This document shows positions 9,036 to 18,048 of a DNA stretch of 64,000 nucleotides, in pieces. The position numbers and the translations under genes were made by a program. How positions within the stretch are numbered: the first letter of the stretch is position 1; every line of letters begins with the position of its first letter. The notes below the pieces were generated by a model. It ran no database searches. It saw nothing but the letters and a program-made list of their open reading frames with translations, and had not been told where the DNA came from. Source of the stretch: an uncultured Alphaproteobacteria bacterium (GTDB taxonomy: Bacteria; Pseudomonadota; Alphaproteobacteria; HIMB59; GCA-002718135); contig CACHSZ010000001.1 in NCBI GenBank assembly GCA_902582755.1, positions 49,774 to 113,773 of the forward strand, written 5' to 3'.

Positions 9036-10287
9036 ATTTATATTTATAATATCATGTACTCCAGTAAATTTATCTAAACAAGCTACAAAAACCACTAAAG
9101 AAAATACTAATTACGAAAAACCAGTTATTACTAAAAATAAAGAGATTGAGAATAAAGAGAATAAAAAAAATACAGATGATAACAGTATAAAAAATGTTGA
9201 ATTAAATAAAACAGTAATTGCTTTATTCGCTAAAGATGATGATACTAAAATAACTAAGCAATTCTTAAATACTTTTAGTTTAGCAATATATAACTTAGAA
9301 GCAAAAGATATTAATTTACAGATAGAATTTTTTGAAACTGATAAAGATCTAAAAAATATTGTAGAAGCAAATCTGTCACCAGGGAGAGTATTTCTAGGGC
9401 CGATCCAATCAAAGTATACAAAAATATTAAACAATTATTGTAATTATAAAGTTGTTTTCTTTTCATTTTCCTCACAATCTTCTCTTGCAAAAGATTGTAT
9501 TTATTTATTGAATTTTTTCCCTAAAAATGAACTCTCACAACTTCTTTTGTATTTAAGTGATGGTGCTAAAGTAGCCCTGCTTTACCCTGAAAATGAATAT
9601 GGATATTTAATTAATAGTTTTATTGATAGTTTAATTTTTGAAAGTCCTGCTATTTTAGTTAATAGATCTTCATATAAAGACGATTTATCAAACGTAAGAG
9701 AATCAATAAAAGAATTAGGTAAATATGAGTTAAGAAAATATGAATTAAACAGACAAAAACAAATTTTATCTTCTAAAAAAGATGAAAAATCAAAAAAAAG
9801 ACTAAAAAAACTAGAAAAATTTAGAACAACGAGTGACTATGATTTTACACACATACTAATAGCTGATTATGGTTTGAATTTATTACAGGTCGCACCCCTT
9901 CTTCCTTATTACGACATAGATCCAAATATTGTTCAGTTTATGGGTACTGGAGTAATAGATGATAAAACTTTTTTTTATGAACCTTCATTGCAAGGAGCGA
10001 TATTTCCAGGAATCCCTGAAGCAAGACGAATAAACTTAATTAATGATTACATAGATATTTATGAGGAAGAATTTTTAAGAATATCAACATTACCCTACGA
10101 TTTAGTTGGTTTAATAAATTTCATTTATACAAAAGAATACAAACTTGGAGAAGTGATAAAATTACTAAACAATCCAAATAAAAGATTCTATGGTGTTGAT
10201 GGAAATTTTTATTTTAAAAATAATGTAATTGAAAGAGATCTCGACATATTAAAAATAAATAATGGTAATTCTTTTTTAATTAATTAG
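8965..10287 (+). CDS. LpoA/LppC-like penicillin-binding-protein activator lipoprotein
   Basis: The first in-frame ATG ahead of the lipoprotein signal is at 8965. It gives 440 residues with a long hydrophobic signal and lipobox IISC (Cys31), then a Lys/Asn/Glu-rich linker. A periplasmic-binding-protein-like domain follows (VIALFAKDDD, RVFLGPIQSKY, VVFFSFSSQSS, VALLYPENEYGY). This pattern matches the LppC/LpoA family (COG3107), outer-membrane lipoproteins that activate PBP1A-type peptidoglycan synthases. A Lys-rich helical insertion lies near the middle. It diverges from rsmI, an arrangement common in alphaproteobacteria. The start overlaps rsmI antisense by about 70 bases. The track start at 8872 is too early. 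Confidence 0.82.
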   Translation: MSSKLPIGVATIERPLIIFFILFIFIFIISCTPVNLSKQATKTTKENTNYEKPVITKNKEIENKENKKNTDDNSIKNVELNKTVIALFAKDDDTKITKQFLNTFSLAIYNLEAKDINLQIEFFETDKDLKNIVEANLSPGRVFLGPIQSKYTKILNNYCNYKVVFFSFSSQSSLAKDCIYLLNFFPKNELSQLLLYLSDGAKVALLYPENEYGYLINSFIDSLIFESPAILVNRSSYKDDLSNVRESIKELGKYELRKYELNRQKQILSSKKDEKSKKRLKKLEKFRTTSDYDFTHILIADYGLNLLQVAPLLPYYDIDPNIVQFMGTGVIDDKTFFYEPSLQGAIFPGIPEARRINLINDYIDIYEEEFLRISTLPYDLVGLINFIYTKEYKLGEVIKLLNNPNKRFYGVDGNFYFKNNVIERDLDILKINNGNSFLIN

Positions 10288-10861
10288 CTAAAAAATTAAT
10301 TAATTTTGTTACAGCTATAGACCTATGGCTAATTTCATTTTTTTCTTTTGTACTTAATTCAGCTAATGTTTTATTATAATGTTGAGGAATAAATATTGGA
10401 TCATAACCAAAACCAAACCTTCCTTTGATTTGACCTGAAATTTTTCCATTAATCTTTCCATTAAATATAATATTTTGATTGTTATTAATTGTTAAACTAA
10501 TTGAAGTTTTAAAGTAGGCATTTTTTTTGCCATTTTTTTTAATACTTTTAATAATACTATTAAAACACACTTCTTTTTTTTTAAAATCATTTAAAAATCT
10601 TTTCGAATAAACACCAGGTTTCCAATTTAGGCTTTCTATACATATACCTGAGTCATCTGCAAAACAAGGTATGCCAGTTTTATTATATCCATAGTCTGAC
10701 TTTATTTTAGCATTTTCCTCAAACGTTTGACCACTTTCCGCAGGCTCATCACTTATGCCTACATCGGTTAATGATAAAAGCTGCAAATTAAATTTGTCAA
10801 AAATTTTTTTAATTTCAATTATTTTATTTTTATTATTCGAAAAAAATAATAATCGCCCCAA
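10280..10861 (-). CDS. rdgB: XTP/dITP (non-canonical purine NTP) pyrophosphatase
   Basis: This house-cleaning enzyme of the Ham1 family hydrolyses dITP and XTP. SNNKNKIIEIKKIF at the N-terminus, AESGQTFEENAKIKS and CFADDSGICIESLNWKPGVYS are the nucleotide and metal signatures. GRFGFGYDPIF is also typical. It has 193 residues. The start is TTG, one base after the rph stop, consistent with co-transcription. Its 3' end overlaps the convergent LpoA-like gene by eight bases. The hemW gene that often follows rdgB in alphaproteobacteria is not here. Confidence 0.95.
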   Translation of the reverse strand: MGRLLFFSNNKNKIIEIKKIFDKFNLQLLSLTDVGISDEPAESGQTFEENAKIKSDYGYNKTGIPCFADDSGICIESLNWKPGVYSKRFLNDFKKKEVCFNSIIKSIKKNGKKNAYFKTSISLTINNNQNIIFNGKINGKISGQIKGRFGFGYDPIFIPQHYNKTLAELSTKEKNEISHRSIAVTKLINFLAN

Positions 10862-10862
10862 T

Positions 10863-11573
10863 TTATTTCAAAGCCTCTTTTTGTTTTAAGATTATTTCTT
10901 TAATTCCTATTTTTGCCAACTTAAACATTTCTTCAAATTGGCCTTCATTAAAAAAAAACTCTTCACCTGTTACTTGAATTTCAGATATTTCATCTGAGTC
11001 ACAAATTACAAAATTTGCATCTACTTGTGCCTCTGAATCTTCATTATAATCTAAGTCCAATACCGCTTTATTTTCTACTATCCCTGTTGATACTGCTCCA
11101 ATAAAATTTTTTATAATTGGTTTTTGCAGATTGTAATTATTTTTTAATTTCTCTATTGCTAAATATAAAGAAATAAAACCTCCGCTTATTGAGGCAGTCC
11201 TTGTTCCACCATCAGCCTGGATAACATCACAATCTATTTTTATTTGGCGCTCTCCAAGATTTGTAAGATCCACAATTGATCTTAAGCTACGCCCAATTAA
11301 TCTTTGTATTTCTTGCGTTCTACCCGACTGCTTTCCTTTTGCAGCCTCTCTGTCCATTCTTGTATTTGTTGATCTTGGTAGCATGCCATATTCCGCTGTA
11401 ACCCAACCCTTACCAGTGTTCTTTAACCAGTGAGGAACTTTTTCATCAATTGTTGCAAGACAAAGGACATGTGTATTTCCAAATTTTACTAAACATGAAC
11501 CATCAGCGTGAATATTTACGTTTTTCTCAAATGAAATTTCACGCATTTGATTGAAGGACCTATCTTTTCTCAT
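10863..11573 (-). CDS. rph: Ribonuclease PH
   Basis: RNase PH is a phosphorolytic 3'-5' exoribonuclease that trims tRNA 3' ends. The signatures [46 protein letters not shown] and [15 protein letters not shown] are intact. It has 236 residues, the normal length. It is transcribed away from hrcA with a 47-base divergent spacer and leads the rph-rdgB pair, a gene order widely conserved in alphaproteobacteria. Confidence 0.97.
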   Translation of the reverse strand: MRKDRSFNQMREISFEKNVNIHADGSCLVKFGNTHVLCLATIDEKVPHWLKNTGKGWVTAEYGMLPRSTNTRMDREAAKGKQSGRTQEIQRLIGRSLRSIVDLTNLGERQIKIDCDVIQADGGTRTASISGGFISLYLAIEKLKNNYNLQKPIIKNFIGAVSTGIVENKAVLDLDYNEDSEAQVDANFVICDSDEISEIQVTGEEFFFNEGQFEEMFKLAKIGIKEIILKQKEALK

Positions 11574-11620
11574 ATAAATTTAATAATAGTAGATAAATAT
11601 TATTTTTAAATAAAATTCTT

Positions 11621-12667
11621 ATGTCTGATAATGTATATGCACAAATTAATGATAGATCGAAATTAATTTTCAAAAAATTAGTTGAGTCATATCTGAAAAC
11701 TGGGTCTCCAGCAGGATCAGAAACAATTATGAAGATGGGAGGCTTAAATCTTTCCTCAGCATCAATTAGATCCATTTTATCAAATTTACAAAAAGAAGGG
11801 CTTCTTTATGCTCCGCATAGATCAGCTGGCAGAATGCCTACTGAAAAAGGTATGAGGTTTTTTGTAGACGGTCTTTTAGAATTTGGAAGAATTTCAAAAA
11901 TTGAAAAAGAAAATATTAAACAGCAATGTTTAACCAAAGGTAAATCTTATGAGGAGGCTCTTGATGTTGCATCTAAAGCTATCTCAGGACTATCAAGTTA
12001 TGCTGGAATAGTTATTGCACCAAAGTTTCAAAAAAACTTAAGGCATGTTGAGTTTATAAGATTAAACAGTAGTCAATTAATGCTTATTCTTGCTTATGAG
12101 AATGGAGAAGTAGAAAATCGAATCATTGAAGATAATGGAAAATATAATAGTTCATTACTTATCCAGGCTTCTAATTATCTTACATCAAAATTTACTAATA
12201 AAAATATTTCACAAATTAAAAAGTTAATTCAAATTGAAATAAAAAATACCCAAAACGAATTAGAATTAATTTCTTCAAAATTAATTCAACAAGGTATTAT
12301 TGAAACTCAGCCAAATAGCAAAAATCCCTATATTTTTTTACATGGCCAATCAAATTTACTCAAAGATGAAATAGTTTCAAAAGATTTAGATCAAATTCGG
12401 AATCTCTTTGATGACATTGAGAAAAAATCTAGTTTTGTAGATATATTAGAAACTGCAGGAAAGGCGAAAGGGGTTCAGATTTTTATTGGATCTAAAAATT
12501 TTTTATTTAAACACTCTGGTCTTTCTATGGTAATGGCCCCATATAAAAATAATGATCAAGAAATTATAGGAGCTATAGGTGTAGTTGGGCCAACAAGACT
12601 AAACTACTCCAAAATAGTTCCTCTTGTTGATTATACATCAAAAATTATTGGAAAGGTGATTGATTAA
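11621..12667 (+). CDS. hrcA: Heat-inducible transcription repressor HrcA
   Basis: HrcA is the repressor that binds CIRCE operators and is folded by GroEL. It has an N-terminal winged helix (GSPAGSETIMKMGGLNLSSASIR near 27-49), the linker HRSAGRMPTEKGMRFFVDGL, and a GAF-like C-terminal domain ending in IGAIGVVGPTRLNYSKIVPLVDYTS. It has 348 residues. The TAATG overlap couples it to grpE. I could not find a CIRCE sequence (TTAGCACTC-N9-GAGTGCTAA) upstream of hrcA, grpE or dnaK, so its target is probably elsewhere, for example groESL. Confidence 0.95.
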   Translation: MSDNVYAQINDRSKLIFKKLVESYLKTGSPAGSETIMKMGGLNLSSASIRSILSNLQKEGLLYAPHRSAGRMPTEKGMRFFVDGLLEFGRISKIEKENIKQQCLTKGKSYEEALDVASKAISGLSSYAGIVIAPKFQKNLRHVEFIRLNSSQLMLILAYENGEVENRIIEDNGKYNSSLLIQASNYLTSKFTNKNISQIKKLIQIEIKNTQNELELISSKLIQQGIIETQPNSKNPYIFLHGQSNLLKDEIVSKDLDQIRNLFDDIEKKSSFVDILETAGKAKGVQIFIGSKNFLFKHSGLSMVMAPYKNNDQEIIGAIGVVGPTRLNYSKIVPLVDYTSKIIGKVID

Positions 12668-13338
12668 TGGTTGAAAAAAAAGAAGAAGATAACCAACAAG
12701 AAGAAATTAAAGAACCAAATTCTGAGAATATTGACAACGAAGAAGATAATAATGATAGTCAAGAAAACACAGATACAGAAGAGATAAGTGAAGATGAAAA
12801 TACAGAAGAAGATAGTCTAGAAAAGGAAATTGAAACACTTAAAGAAGAGAAAATTCGACTACTCGCTGAAATGGAAAATCTTAGAAAAAGATTTGAACGA
12901 GAAAAAGTTGAAACGATAAAGTTTGGTAGTGTAAATTTAGCAAGAGATATTCTATCGCCAGGAGATAATTTAGAAAGAGCGCTAGATGCTTTACCAGATG
13001 ATGAAAATCATCCAGAAAGTATAAAAAATCTTATCGATGGTTTAAAAATGGTGCTTAAAGAATACAAAAGTACTCTTGAAAAACATGGAGTCAAAAAAAT
13101 TGAAACTTTAAATCAAAAATTTGATCATAATTTTCATCAGGCAATGATGGAAGTTGAAAATAATGATGTGGAAGAAGGAACGGTAGTTCAGGAAGTCCAA
13201 TCTGGCTATACAATGCATGATCGATTACTAAGAGCAGCAATGGTTGGAGTATCCAAAAAACCAGTCGCTACAAAAGAAGAACCTGCAGAAGAAAAAGAAG
13301 AAGACAATTTTGAAAATGAGAGTAAAGAAAAGTCATAA
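12667..13338 (+). CDS. grpE: Nucleotide exchange factor GrpE
   Basis: GrpE releases ADP from DnaK. The first 55 residues are an extremely acidic Glu/Asp/Asn-rich tail. A long coiled coil follows (EIETLKEEKIRLLAEMENLRKRFERE), then the beta domain with NFHQAMMEVENNDVEEGTVVQEVQSGY, the family signature. Another acidic tail ends the 223-residue chain. The start overlaps the hrcA stop. The acidic tails exceed those of E. coli GrpE and may be lineage-specific. Confidence 0.95.
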   Translation: MVEKKEEDNQQEEIKEPNSENIDNEEDNNDSQENTDTEEISEDENTEEDSLEKEIETLKEEKIRLLAEMENLRKRFEREKVETIKFGSVNLARDILSPGDNLERALDALPDDENHPESIKNLIDGLKMVLKEYKSTLEKHGVKKIETLNQKFDHNFHQAMMEVENNDVEEGTVVQEVQSGYTMHDRLLRAAMVGVSKKPVATKEEPAEEKEEDNFENESKEKS

Positions 13339-13383
13339 AAAGCCCTAAATTACTTGTTTTTTTTAATATAAATCATGAAGATC

Positions 13384-13411
13384 CTTGTATTTTAAAACTT
13401 TTTTCCCATAT
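13384..13411 (+). promoter_or_regulatory. RpoH (sigma-32)-type promoter of dnaK
   Basis: CTTGTAT (13384-13390), a 14-base spacer and CCCATAT (13405-13411) match the heat-shock consensus closely. The expected start near 13418 gives a leader of about 45 bases. The leader holds a small hairpin, CCAAT-GTTG-ATTGG (13421-13434), and a Shine-Dalgarno-like AAAGAGGA before the dnaK ATG. Confidence 0.75.
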
Positions 13412-13463
13412 CTAATGTAGCCAATGTTGATTGGTAAATAATTAAGTAAAGAGGATAAAAAAT

Positions 13464-15386
13464 ATGGCAAAAGTAATTGGTATTGATTTAGGTACTACAA
13501 ACTCCTGCGTTGCAGTAATGGACGGTAAGGAAGCAAAAGTAATTGAAAACTCAGAAGGTGGAAGAACAACACCGTCAATGGTAGCATTCAGTGACACAAA
13601 AGAAAAACTTGTTGGACAATCAGCTAAAAGACAAGCAGTAACTAATTCTGAAAATACTTTATTTGCCATAAAAAGATTAATCGGAAGAACATTTGAGGAT
13701 GAAGCCGTTAAGTCTGACAGCGGACTAGTACCTTATAAAATAGTAAAAGGTGATAACGGTGATGCTTGGGTAGAAGCACGTGGAGATAAATATAGTCCAA
13801 GTCAAATTAGTGCATTTATTTTACAAAAAATGAAAGAGACAGCAGAGTCTTATTTAGGAGATACTGTTACACAAGCAGTTATAACAGTTCCCGCATATTT
13901 TAATGATGCTCAAAGACAAGCAACAAAAGATGCTGGAAAAATAGCTGGACTAGAAGTTTTAAGAATTATTAACGAGCCTACTGCTGCAGCGTTAGCATAT
14001 GGTTTAGATAAAAAGAAAACAGGTACAGTTGCTGTTTACGATCTTGGTGGAGGTACATTTGATATTTCTATCTTAGAAATTGGTGATGGTGTTTTTGAGG
14101 TTAAGTCAACAAACGGTGATACTCATCTTGGCGGTGAAGATTTTGATCTTAAAATTATTGATTACCTTGCTGACGAATTCAAAAAAGATAATGGTATTGA
14201 TTTACGCTCAGATAAACTTGCTCTTCAACGTTTGAAAGAGGCTGCTGAGAAAGCAAAAATTGAATTATCAAGTTCAACTGAAACAGAAGTTAACTTGCCA
14301 TTCATTACTGCTGATCAATCTGGCCCTAAACATTTAACGATTAAGTTATCGAGAGCAAAACTTGAAGCTATCGTAGGCGAACTTTTAAACCAAAGTTTAA
14401 AACCTTGCGAAATGGCACTCAAAGATGCTGGTTTACAAGCTGCTGAAATCGATGATGTTATTTTAGTTGGTGGTATGACAAGAATGCCTAAAGTAACAGA
14501 GATAGTAAAAAACTTCTTTGGTAAAGAGCCTAATAAAGGTGTTAACCCCGATGAGGTTGTTGCATCTGGTGCTGCTATTCAAGCAGGTGTATTACAAGGT
14601 GATGTCAAAGATGTATTATTACTTGATGTTACACCTTTATCACTTGGTATTGAAACACTTGGCGGTGTATTCACAAAACTAATTGATAAAAACACAACTA
14701 TCCCAACAAAGAAGAGCCAGGTATTTTCTACAGCTGAAGATAATCAGAGTGCAGTAACAATTAGAGTATTTCAAGGTGAAAGAGAAATGGCTGCTGATAA
14801 CAAATTACTGGGTCAGTTTGATTTAGTAGGTATTCCACCTGCTGCAAGAGGAATGCCTCAAATTGAAGTAACTTTTGATATTGATGCAAATGGTATTGTA
14901 AACGTTTCGGCTAAAGACAAATCAACTGGTAAAGAACAACAAATCAAGATCCAGGCTTCTGGTGGATTATCAGATGAAGAGATTGAAAAAATGGTAAAAG
15001 AAGCAGAAGAAAATGCCGAAGCTGACAAAAAGAAAAGAGAAGCTGTTGATACGAGAAACCATGCTGATAGTTTAATTAATGAAACTGAAAAGAACTTAAA
15101 AGAGCACGGAGATAAAATTCCTGAAGCTGATAGAAATAAAATCACAGAAGATATTGAAGAGCTTAAGAAAGTTAAAGACGGTGAGGATTTAGAAGCTATA
15201 AAATCTAAAACTGAAGCACTTGTTCAATCATCTCTTAAAATGGGTGAAGCAATTTATAAACAAAACCCACAAGGTACTGGACCTCAACCTGATCCATCTG
15301 GTGCTGAACCATCAGCTGATAATACAAAAGATGAAAAGGTTGTAGATGCAGAATTTGAAGAAGTAGACGAAGATAAAAAAGATTAA
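13464..15386 (+). CDS. dnaK: Chaperone DnaK (Hsp70)
   Basis: DnaK is the cytoplasmic Hsp70 ATPase working with DnaJ and GrpE. It begins [40 protein letters not shown] and [12 protein letters not shown] are the other nucleotide-binding signatures. The linker [19 protein letters not shown] leads to the substrate domain, and the chain ends in an acidic tail ([13 protein letters not shown]). It has 640 residues, full length. It sits between grpE and dnaJ with its own RpoH-like promoter in the 125-base spacer. Confidence 0.99.
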   Translation: MAKVIGIDLGTTNSCVAVMDGKEAKVIENSEGGRTTPSMVAFSDTKEKLVGQSAKRQAVTNSENTLFAIKRLIGRTFEDEAVKSDSGLVPYKIVKGDNGDAWVEARGDKYSPSQISAFILQKMKETAESYLGDTVTQAVITVPAYFNDAQRQATKDAGKIAGLEVLRIINEPTAAALAYGLDKKKTGTVAVYDLGGGTFDISILEIGDGVFEVKSTNGDTHLGGEDFDLKIIDYLADEFKKDNGIDLRSDKLALQRLKEAAEKAKIELSSSTETEVNLPFITADQSGPKHLTIKLSRAKLEAIVGELLNQSLKPCEMALKDAGLQAAEIDDVILVGGMTRMPKVTEIVKNFFGKEPNKGVNPDEVVASGAAIQAGVLQGDVKDVLLLDVTPLSLGIETLGGVFTKLIDKNTTIPTKKSQVFSTAEDNQSAVTIRVFQGEREMAADNKLLGQFDLVGIPPAARGMPQIEVTFDIDANGIVNVSAKDKSTGKEQQIKIQASGGLSDEEIEKMVKEAEENAEADKKKREAVDTRNHADSLINETEKNLKEHGDKIPEADRNKITEDIEELKKVKDGEDLEAIKSKTEALVQSSLKMGEAIYKQNPQGTGPQPDPSGAEPSADNTKDEKVVDAEFEEVDEDKKD

Positions 15387-15414
15387 CGCTCCATAATTTT
15401 TATAAGGAGGAGAT

Positions 15415-16548
15415 GTGGCTGATAAAGATTTCTATGAGATACTAGGTGTTCAACGAAATGCTAGTGAAGATGAAATAAAAAAAGCTTATAGAAAACAAGC
15501 CATGAAATACCATCCTGATCGCAACAAGGATGACAAAACAGCTGAAAGAAAATTCAAAGAAGCAGCTGCTGCTTACGAAGTTCTAAAAGATTCAGAAAAA
15601 AGATCAGCTTATGATCAATATGGACATGACGCTTTCAAACAAGGTGGAATGGGTGGAGCTCAAGGTTTTGGAGATTTTGCAGGTGGCTTTTCTGATATCT
15701 TTGAAGAGTTCTTTGGTGGGGGTTTTGGAGGACAATCATCAAGAAGACGAGGACCTCAAAGAGGAAGTGATCTTCGTTATAATATGTCCGTTTCACTATT
15801 CGAAGCTTTCACTGGAAAGAAACCACAAATAAGAATTCCTACATACGTTGGCTGTGATGCTTGTGCAGCAACTGGAAGTGCAGATAAATCTGGACCAAGT
15901 ACTTGTTCCACTTGTGGTGGTGCAGGAAAAGTTCGATCTCAACAAGGATTCTTTTCAATTGAAAGACCATGTCCTACATGTGGTGGAGAAGGTTCAAGTA
16001 TAAAAAATCCATGTCTTAAATGTTCAGGAACAGGGAATATAAAAAAGCAAAAAACAATTTCTGTTACTATTCCTGCTGGTGTTGATACAGGTACAAGAAT
16101 TCGAATAGCCGGTGAAGGTGAACCTGGTGAAAGAGGTGCTGGAAATGGGGATCTATATATTTTTGTTGAAGTTCAAAAGGACAAACTCTTTGAAAGAGAA
16201 GAAGAAAATTTATTTTGTGAAATACCAATTTCAATCACTACTGCTATTTTAGGTGGTGAAATAGAGGTTCCAACCATTGAAGGAAAAAAAGCTAGACTTA
16301 ATATTCCAGCAGGAACTCAATCTGAGACACAATTTAGACTTCGCGGCAAAGGAATGAGTATACTTCGACAAAGTAGAAGGGGTGATATGTATGTGCAAGC
16401 AAACGTTGAAATACCAGTCAACCTAAATAGCAAACAAAAAGATATTTTGAGAGAGTTTGAAAATGAAGGTGGGACATCAAAAAAACATAGCCCAAAATCG
16501 CAAGGTTTTTTCTCAAAATTAAAAGAAGTCTGGGAAGATTTAACTTAA
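15415..16548 (+). CDS. dnaJ: Chaperone DnaJ (Hsp40, type I)
   Basis: DnaJ delivers clients to DnaK and stimulates its ATPase. The J domain carries the HPD motif in [10 protein letters not shown] (about 32-41). A Gly/Phe-rich linker ([12 protein letters not shown]) and four CxxC zinc motifs follow ([32 protein letters not shown]), so it is a class I DnaJ. It has 377 residues. The start is GTG at 15415, right after a strong AAGGAGGAG ribosome site. It lies 28 bases after dnaK. Confidence 0.98.
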   Translation: MADKDFYEILGVQRNASEDEIKKAYRKQAMKYHPDRNKDDKTAERKFKEAAAAYEVLKDSEKRSAYDQYGHDAFKQGGMGGAQGFGDFAGGFSDIFEEFFGGGFGGQSSRRRGPQRGSDLRYNMSVSLFEAFTGKKPQIRIPTYVGCDACAATGSADKSGPSTCSTCGGAGKVRSQQGFFSIERPCPTCGGEGSSIKNPCLKCSGTGNIKKQKTISVTIPAGVDTGTRIRIAGEGEPGERGAGNGDLYIFVEVQKDKLFEREEENLFCEIPISITTAILGGEIEVPTIEGKKARLNIPAGTQSETQFRLRGKGMSILRQSRRGDMYVQANVEIPVNLNSKQKDILREFENEGGTSKKHSPKSQGFFSKLKEVWEDLT

Positions 16549-16589
16549 TTTCTTTTCAACTTACAATCACCAAAGTATAAGAAGTTTTT

Positions 16590-17393
16590 ATGGCAAAAAT
16601 TAAAATAGCAGTTGCAGGTTGTCTTGGCCGAATGGGTCAGGAAATATCGAAACAAATTTTACAAAATAAAAATTTAGAATTTGTCGGTGGTTTTGAACAC
16701 AAAAAACATAAAGATATAAACAAACCTTTAAACAAAGTTTCAAGTATACACTCTACAAAATTAGTTACAGCTAATGCAGCTCAGTTAATCAAAGAAGCAA
16801 ATGTCATCATTGATTTTACAACACCTGAGTCTACTTTAGATAATCTTAAGATCGCCTCCGCAAATAAAACAGCAGTTGTTATTGGCACAACCGGAATGAC
16901 GGATGTACAAAAAAAGAAAGTAAAAAGTTATTCTAAAAAAATACCTATACTCATGTCTTCTAATATGAGTTTGGGCGTTAACTTATTATTTAACTTAGTA
17001 AAACAAACAGCATCAGCTTTAAAAGATACTGATTATGATATTGAAATTGCTGAGACTCATCATAAACATAAAAAAGATGCACCTTCTGGAACTGCATTAT
17101 CTCTGGGTGAATACGCAGCTGAGGGAAGAAAAACTAAATTAAATAAATCAAAAGTTTTAGATCGTACAAAAAAACTATCATCTAGAAAAAAAGGTGACAT
17201 CGGCTTTTCTGTTACAAGAGGTGGTGAAATTGCAGGTGAACATACAGTAAGTTTTATTGGTACCAATGATAGAGTTGATCTAGTTCATAAAGCTAATAAT
17301 CGATCAATTTTTGTAGATGGAGCCATCGAAGCTGCAATCTTTATTTCTAAAAAGAAAAAAGGTCTTTTCAATATGAATGATTTGTTATTTTAA
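16590..17393 (+). CDS. dapB: 4-hydroxy-tetrahydrodipicolinate reductase
   Basis: DapB is the NAD(P)H-dependent reductase of lysine and diaminopimelate synthesis. The Rossmann motif VAGCLGRMGQE is at the N-terminus. VIGTTGMTD follows, and ETHHKHKKDAPSGTAL holds the catalytic His and Lys. It has 267 residues. It follows dnaJ by 41 bases, as in several alphaproteobacteria. Its last bases overlap the convergent DUF2244 gene by four. Confidence 0.97.
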   Translation: MAKIKIAVAGCLGRMGQEISKQILQNKNLEFVGGFEHKKHKDINKPLNKVSSIHSTKLVTANAAQLIKEANVIIDFTTPESTLDNLKIASANKTAVVIGTTGMTDVQKKKVKSYSKKIPILMSSNMSLGVNLLFNLVKQTASALKDTDYDIEIAETHHKHKKDAPSGTALSLGEYAAEGRKTKLNKSKVLDRTKKLSSRKKGDIGFSVTRGGEIAGEHTVSFIGTNDRVDLVHKANNRSIFVDGAIEAAIFISKKKKGLFNMNDLLF

Positions 17394-17836
17394 TAATAAC
17401 TTAATTGTCTTTTAATTCTTAAGTACAAACTTTCCTTTAAATCAGCATGCAAGAAAGTTGCAACTTCAGTTTCTTTATCTGATTCTCTTATTGATAACTT
17501 GGAAGTGTTTTTAAATTTTGTAAAAAAAACTTTGGACCAATAAGTGCTGAATTTAGATGAATGTAAAAGTTTATCACCTTTATATTTCTTTATAGATATC
17601 TCTTTTTGATCAATATTAATTTCATCCTTAATATTTTTCTCTTTGAAATATAAACGGATTAAATAAAAAATAACTAAGTATTCAAGTCCAAGAAATATAG
17701 ATACAGGCCAAGCACCTTGTATAATTAGAAAAATAGAGAACAATGAAATCCAACTAATAAATATAATTCCTAAAATTAAGAAGACTGATTTAGAACAGCT
17801 TTGATAAGGTCTTATATTTTCATTTAGTGAATTCAT
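17390..17836 (-). CDS. DUF2244 family membrane protein
   Basis: This 148-residue protein has two membrane segments at about 18-40 and 43-63, joined by the characteristic GAWPVSIFLGLEYLVIF stretch of DUF2244. A cytoplasmic beta-rich tail follows (EISIKKYKGDKLL). The family is common in alphaproteobacteria and has no established function. It stands alone, convergent with dapB. Its start faces the pyruvate carboxylase gene across a 212-base spacer, the longest in the window. Confidence 0.82.
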   Translation of the reverse strand: MNSLNENIRPYQSCSKSVFLILGIIFISWISLFSIFLIIQGAWPVSIFLGLEYLVIFYLIRLYFKEKNIKDEINIDQKEISIKKYKGDKLLHSSKFSTYWSKVFFTKFKNTSKLSIRESDKETEVATFLHADLKESLYLRIKRQLSYY

Positions 17837-17953
17837 AATTTGACATTAATATAAAATAACCTTTCTGATAAAGGGACATATGTGCACAGATATTAAATCG
17901 ATAATTTACAGTTTACTATCAATTTATAATTGCTTCCAAATCCTAAAAAATGG

Positions 17954-17990
17954 CTAAATTCCTTTGATCTCTTGCTAATTTAGTAAGGAA
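17954..17990 (+). repeat. Two interlocked inverted repeats in the pyc leader
   Basis: CTAAATT (17954-17960) can pair with AATTTAG (17977-17983), while TTCCTT (17959-17964) can pair with AAGGAA (17985-17990). The arms alternate, so the two stems are mutually exclusive or form a pseudoknot. They lie about 60 bases upstream of the pyc ATG. The rest of the 212-base spacer (17837-18048) shows only AT-rich sequence. The match to any known riboswitch is not apparent. Confidence 0.35.
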
Positions 17991-18048
17991 CATATAGATG
18001 CATCCCCGAAAAAATATTAAGTAATAATCCTTATTTAATGGTGGCTTG

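Noticed and set aside
11574-13463. CIRCE operator near hrcA, grpE or dnaK
   Set aside because: I looked for TTAGCACTC and GAGTGCTAA-like arms in the spacers and saw none; only RpoH-type boxes were supported.
17880-17957. A 25-codon ORF upstream of pyc that could be a leader peptide
   Set aside because: No conserved codon pattern or attenuator-like hairpin and T run follow it. An ORF this short is expected by chance.
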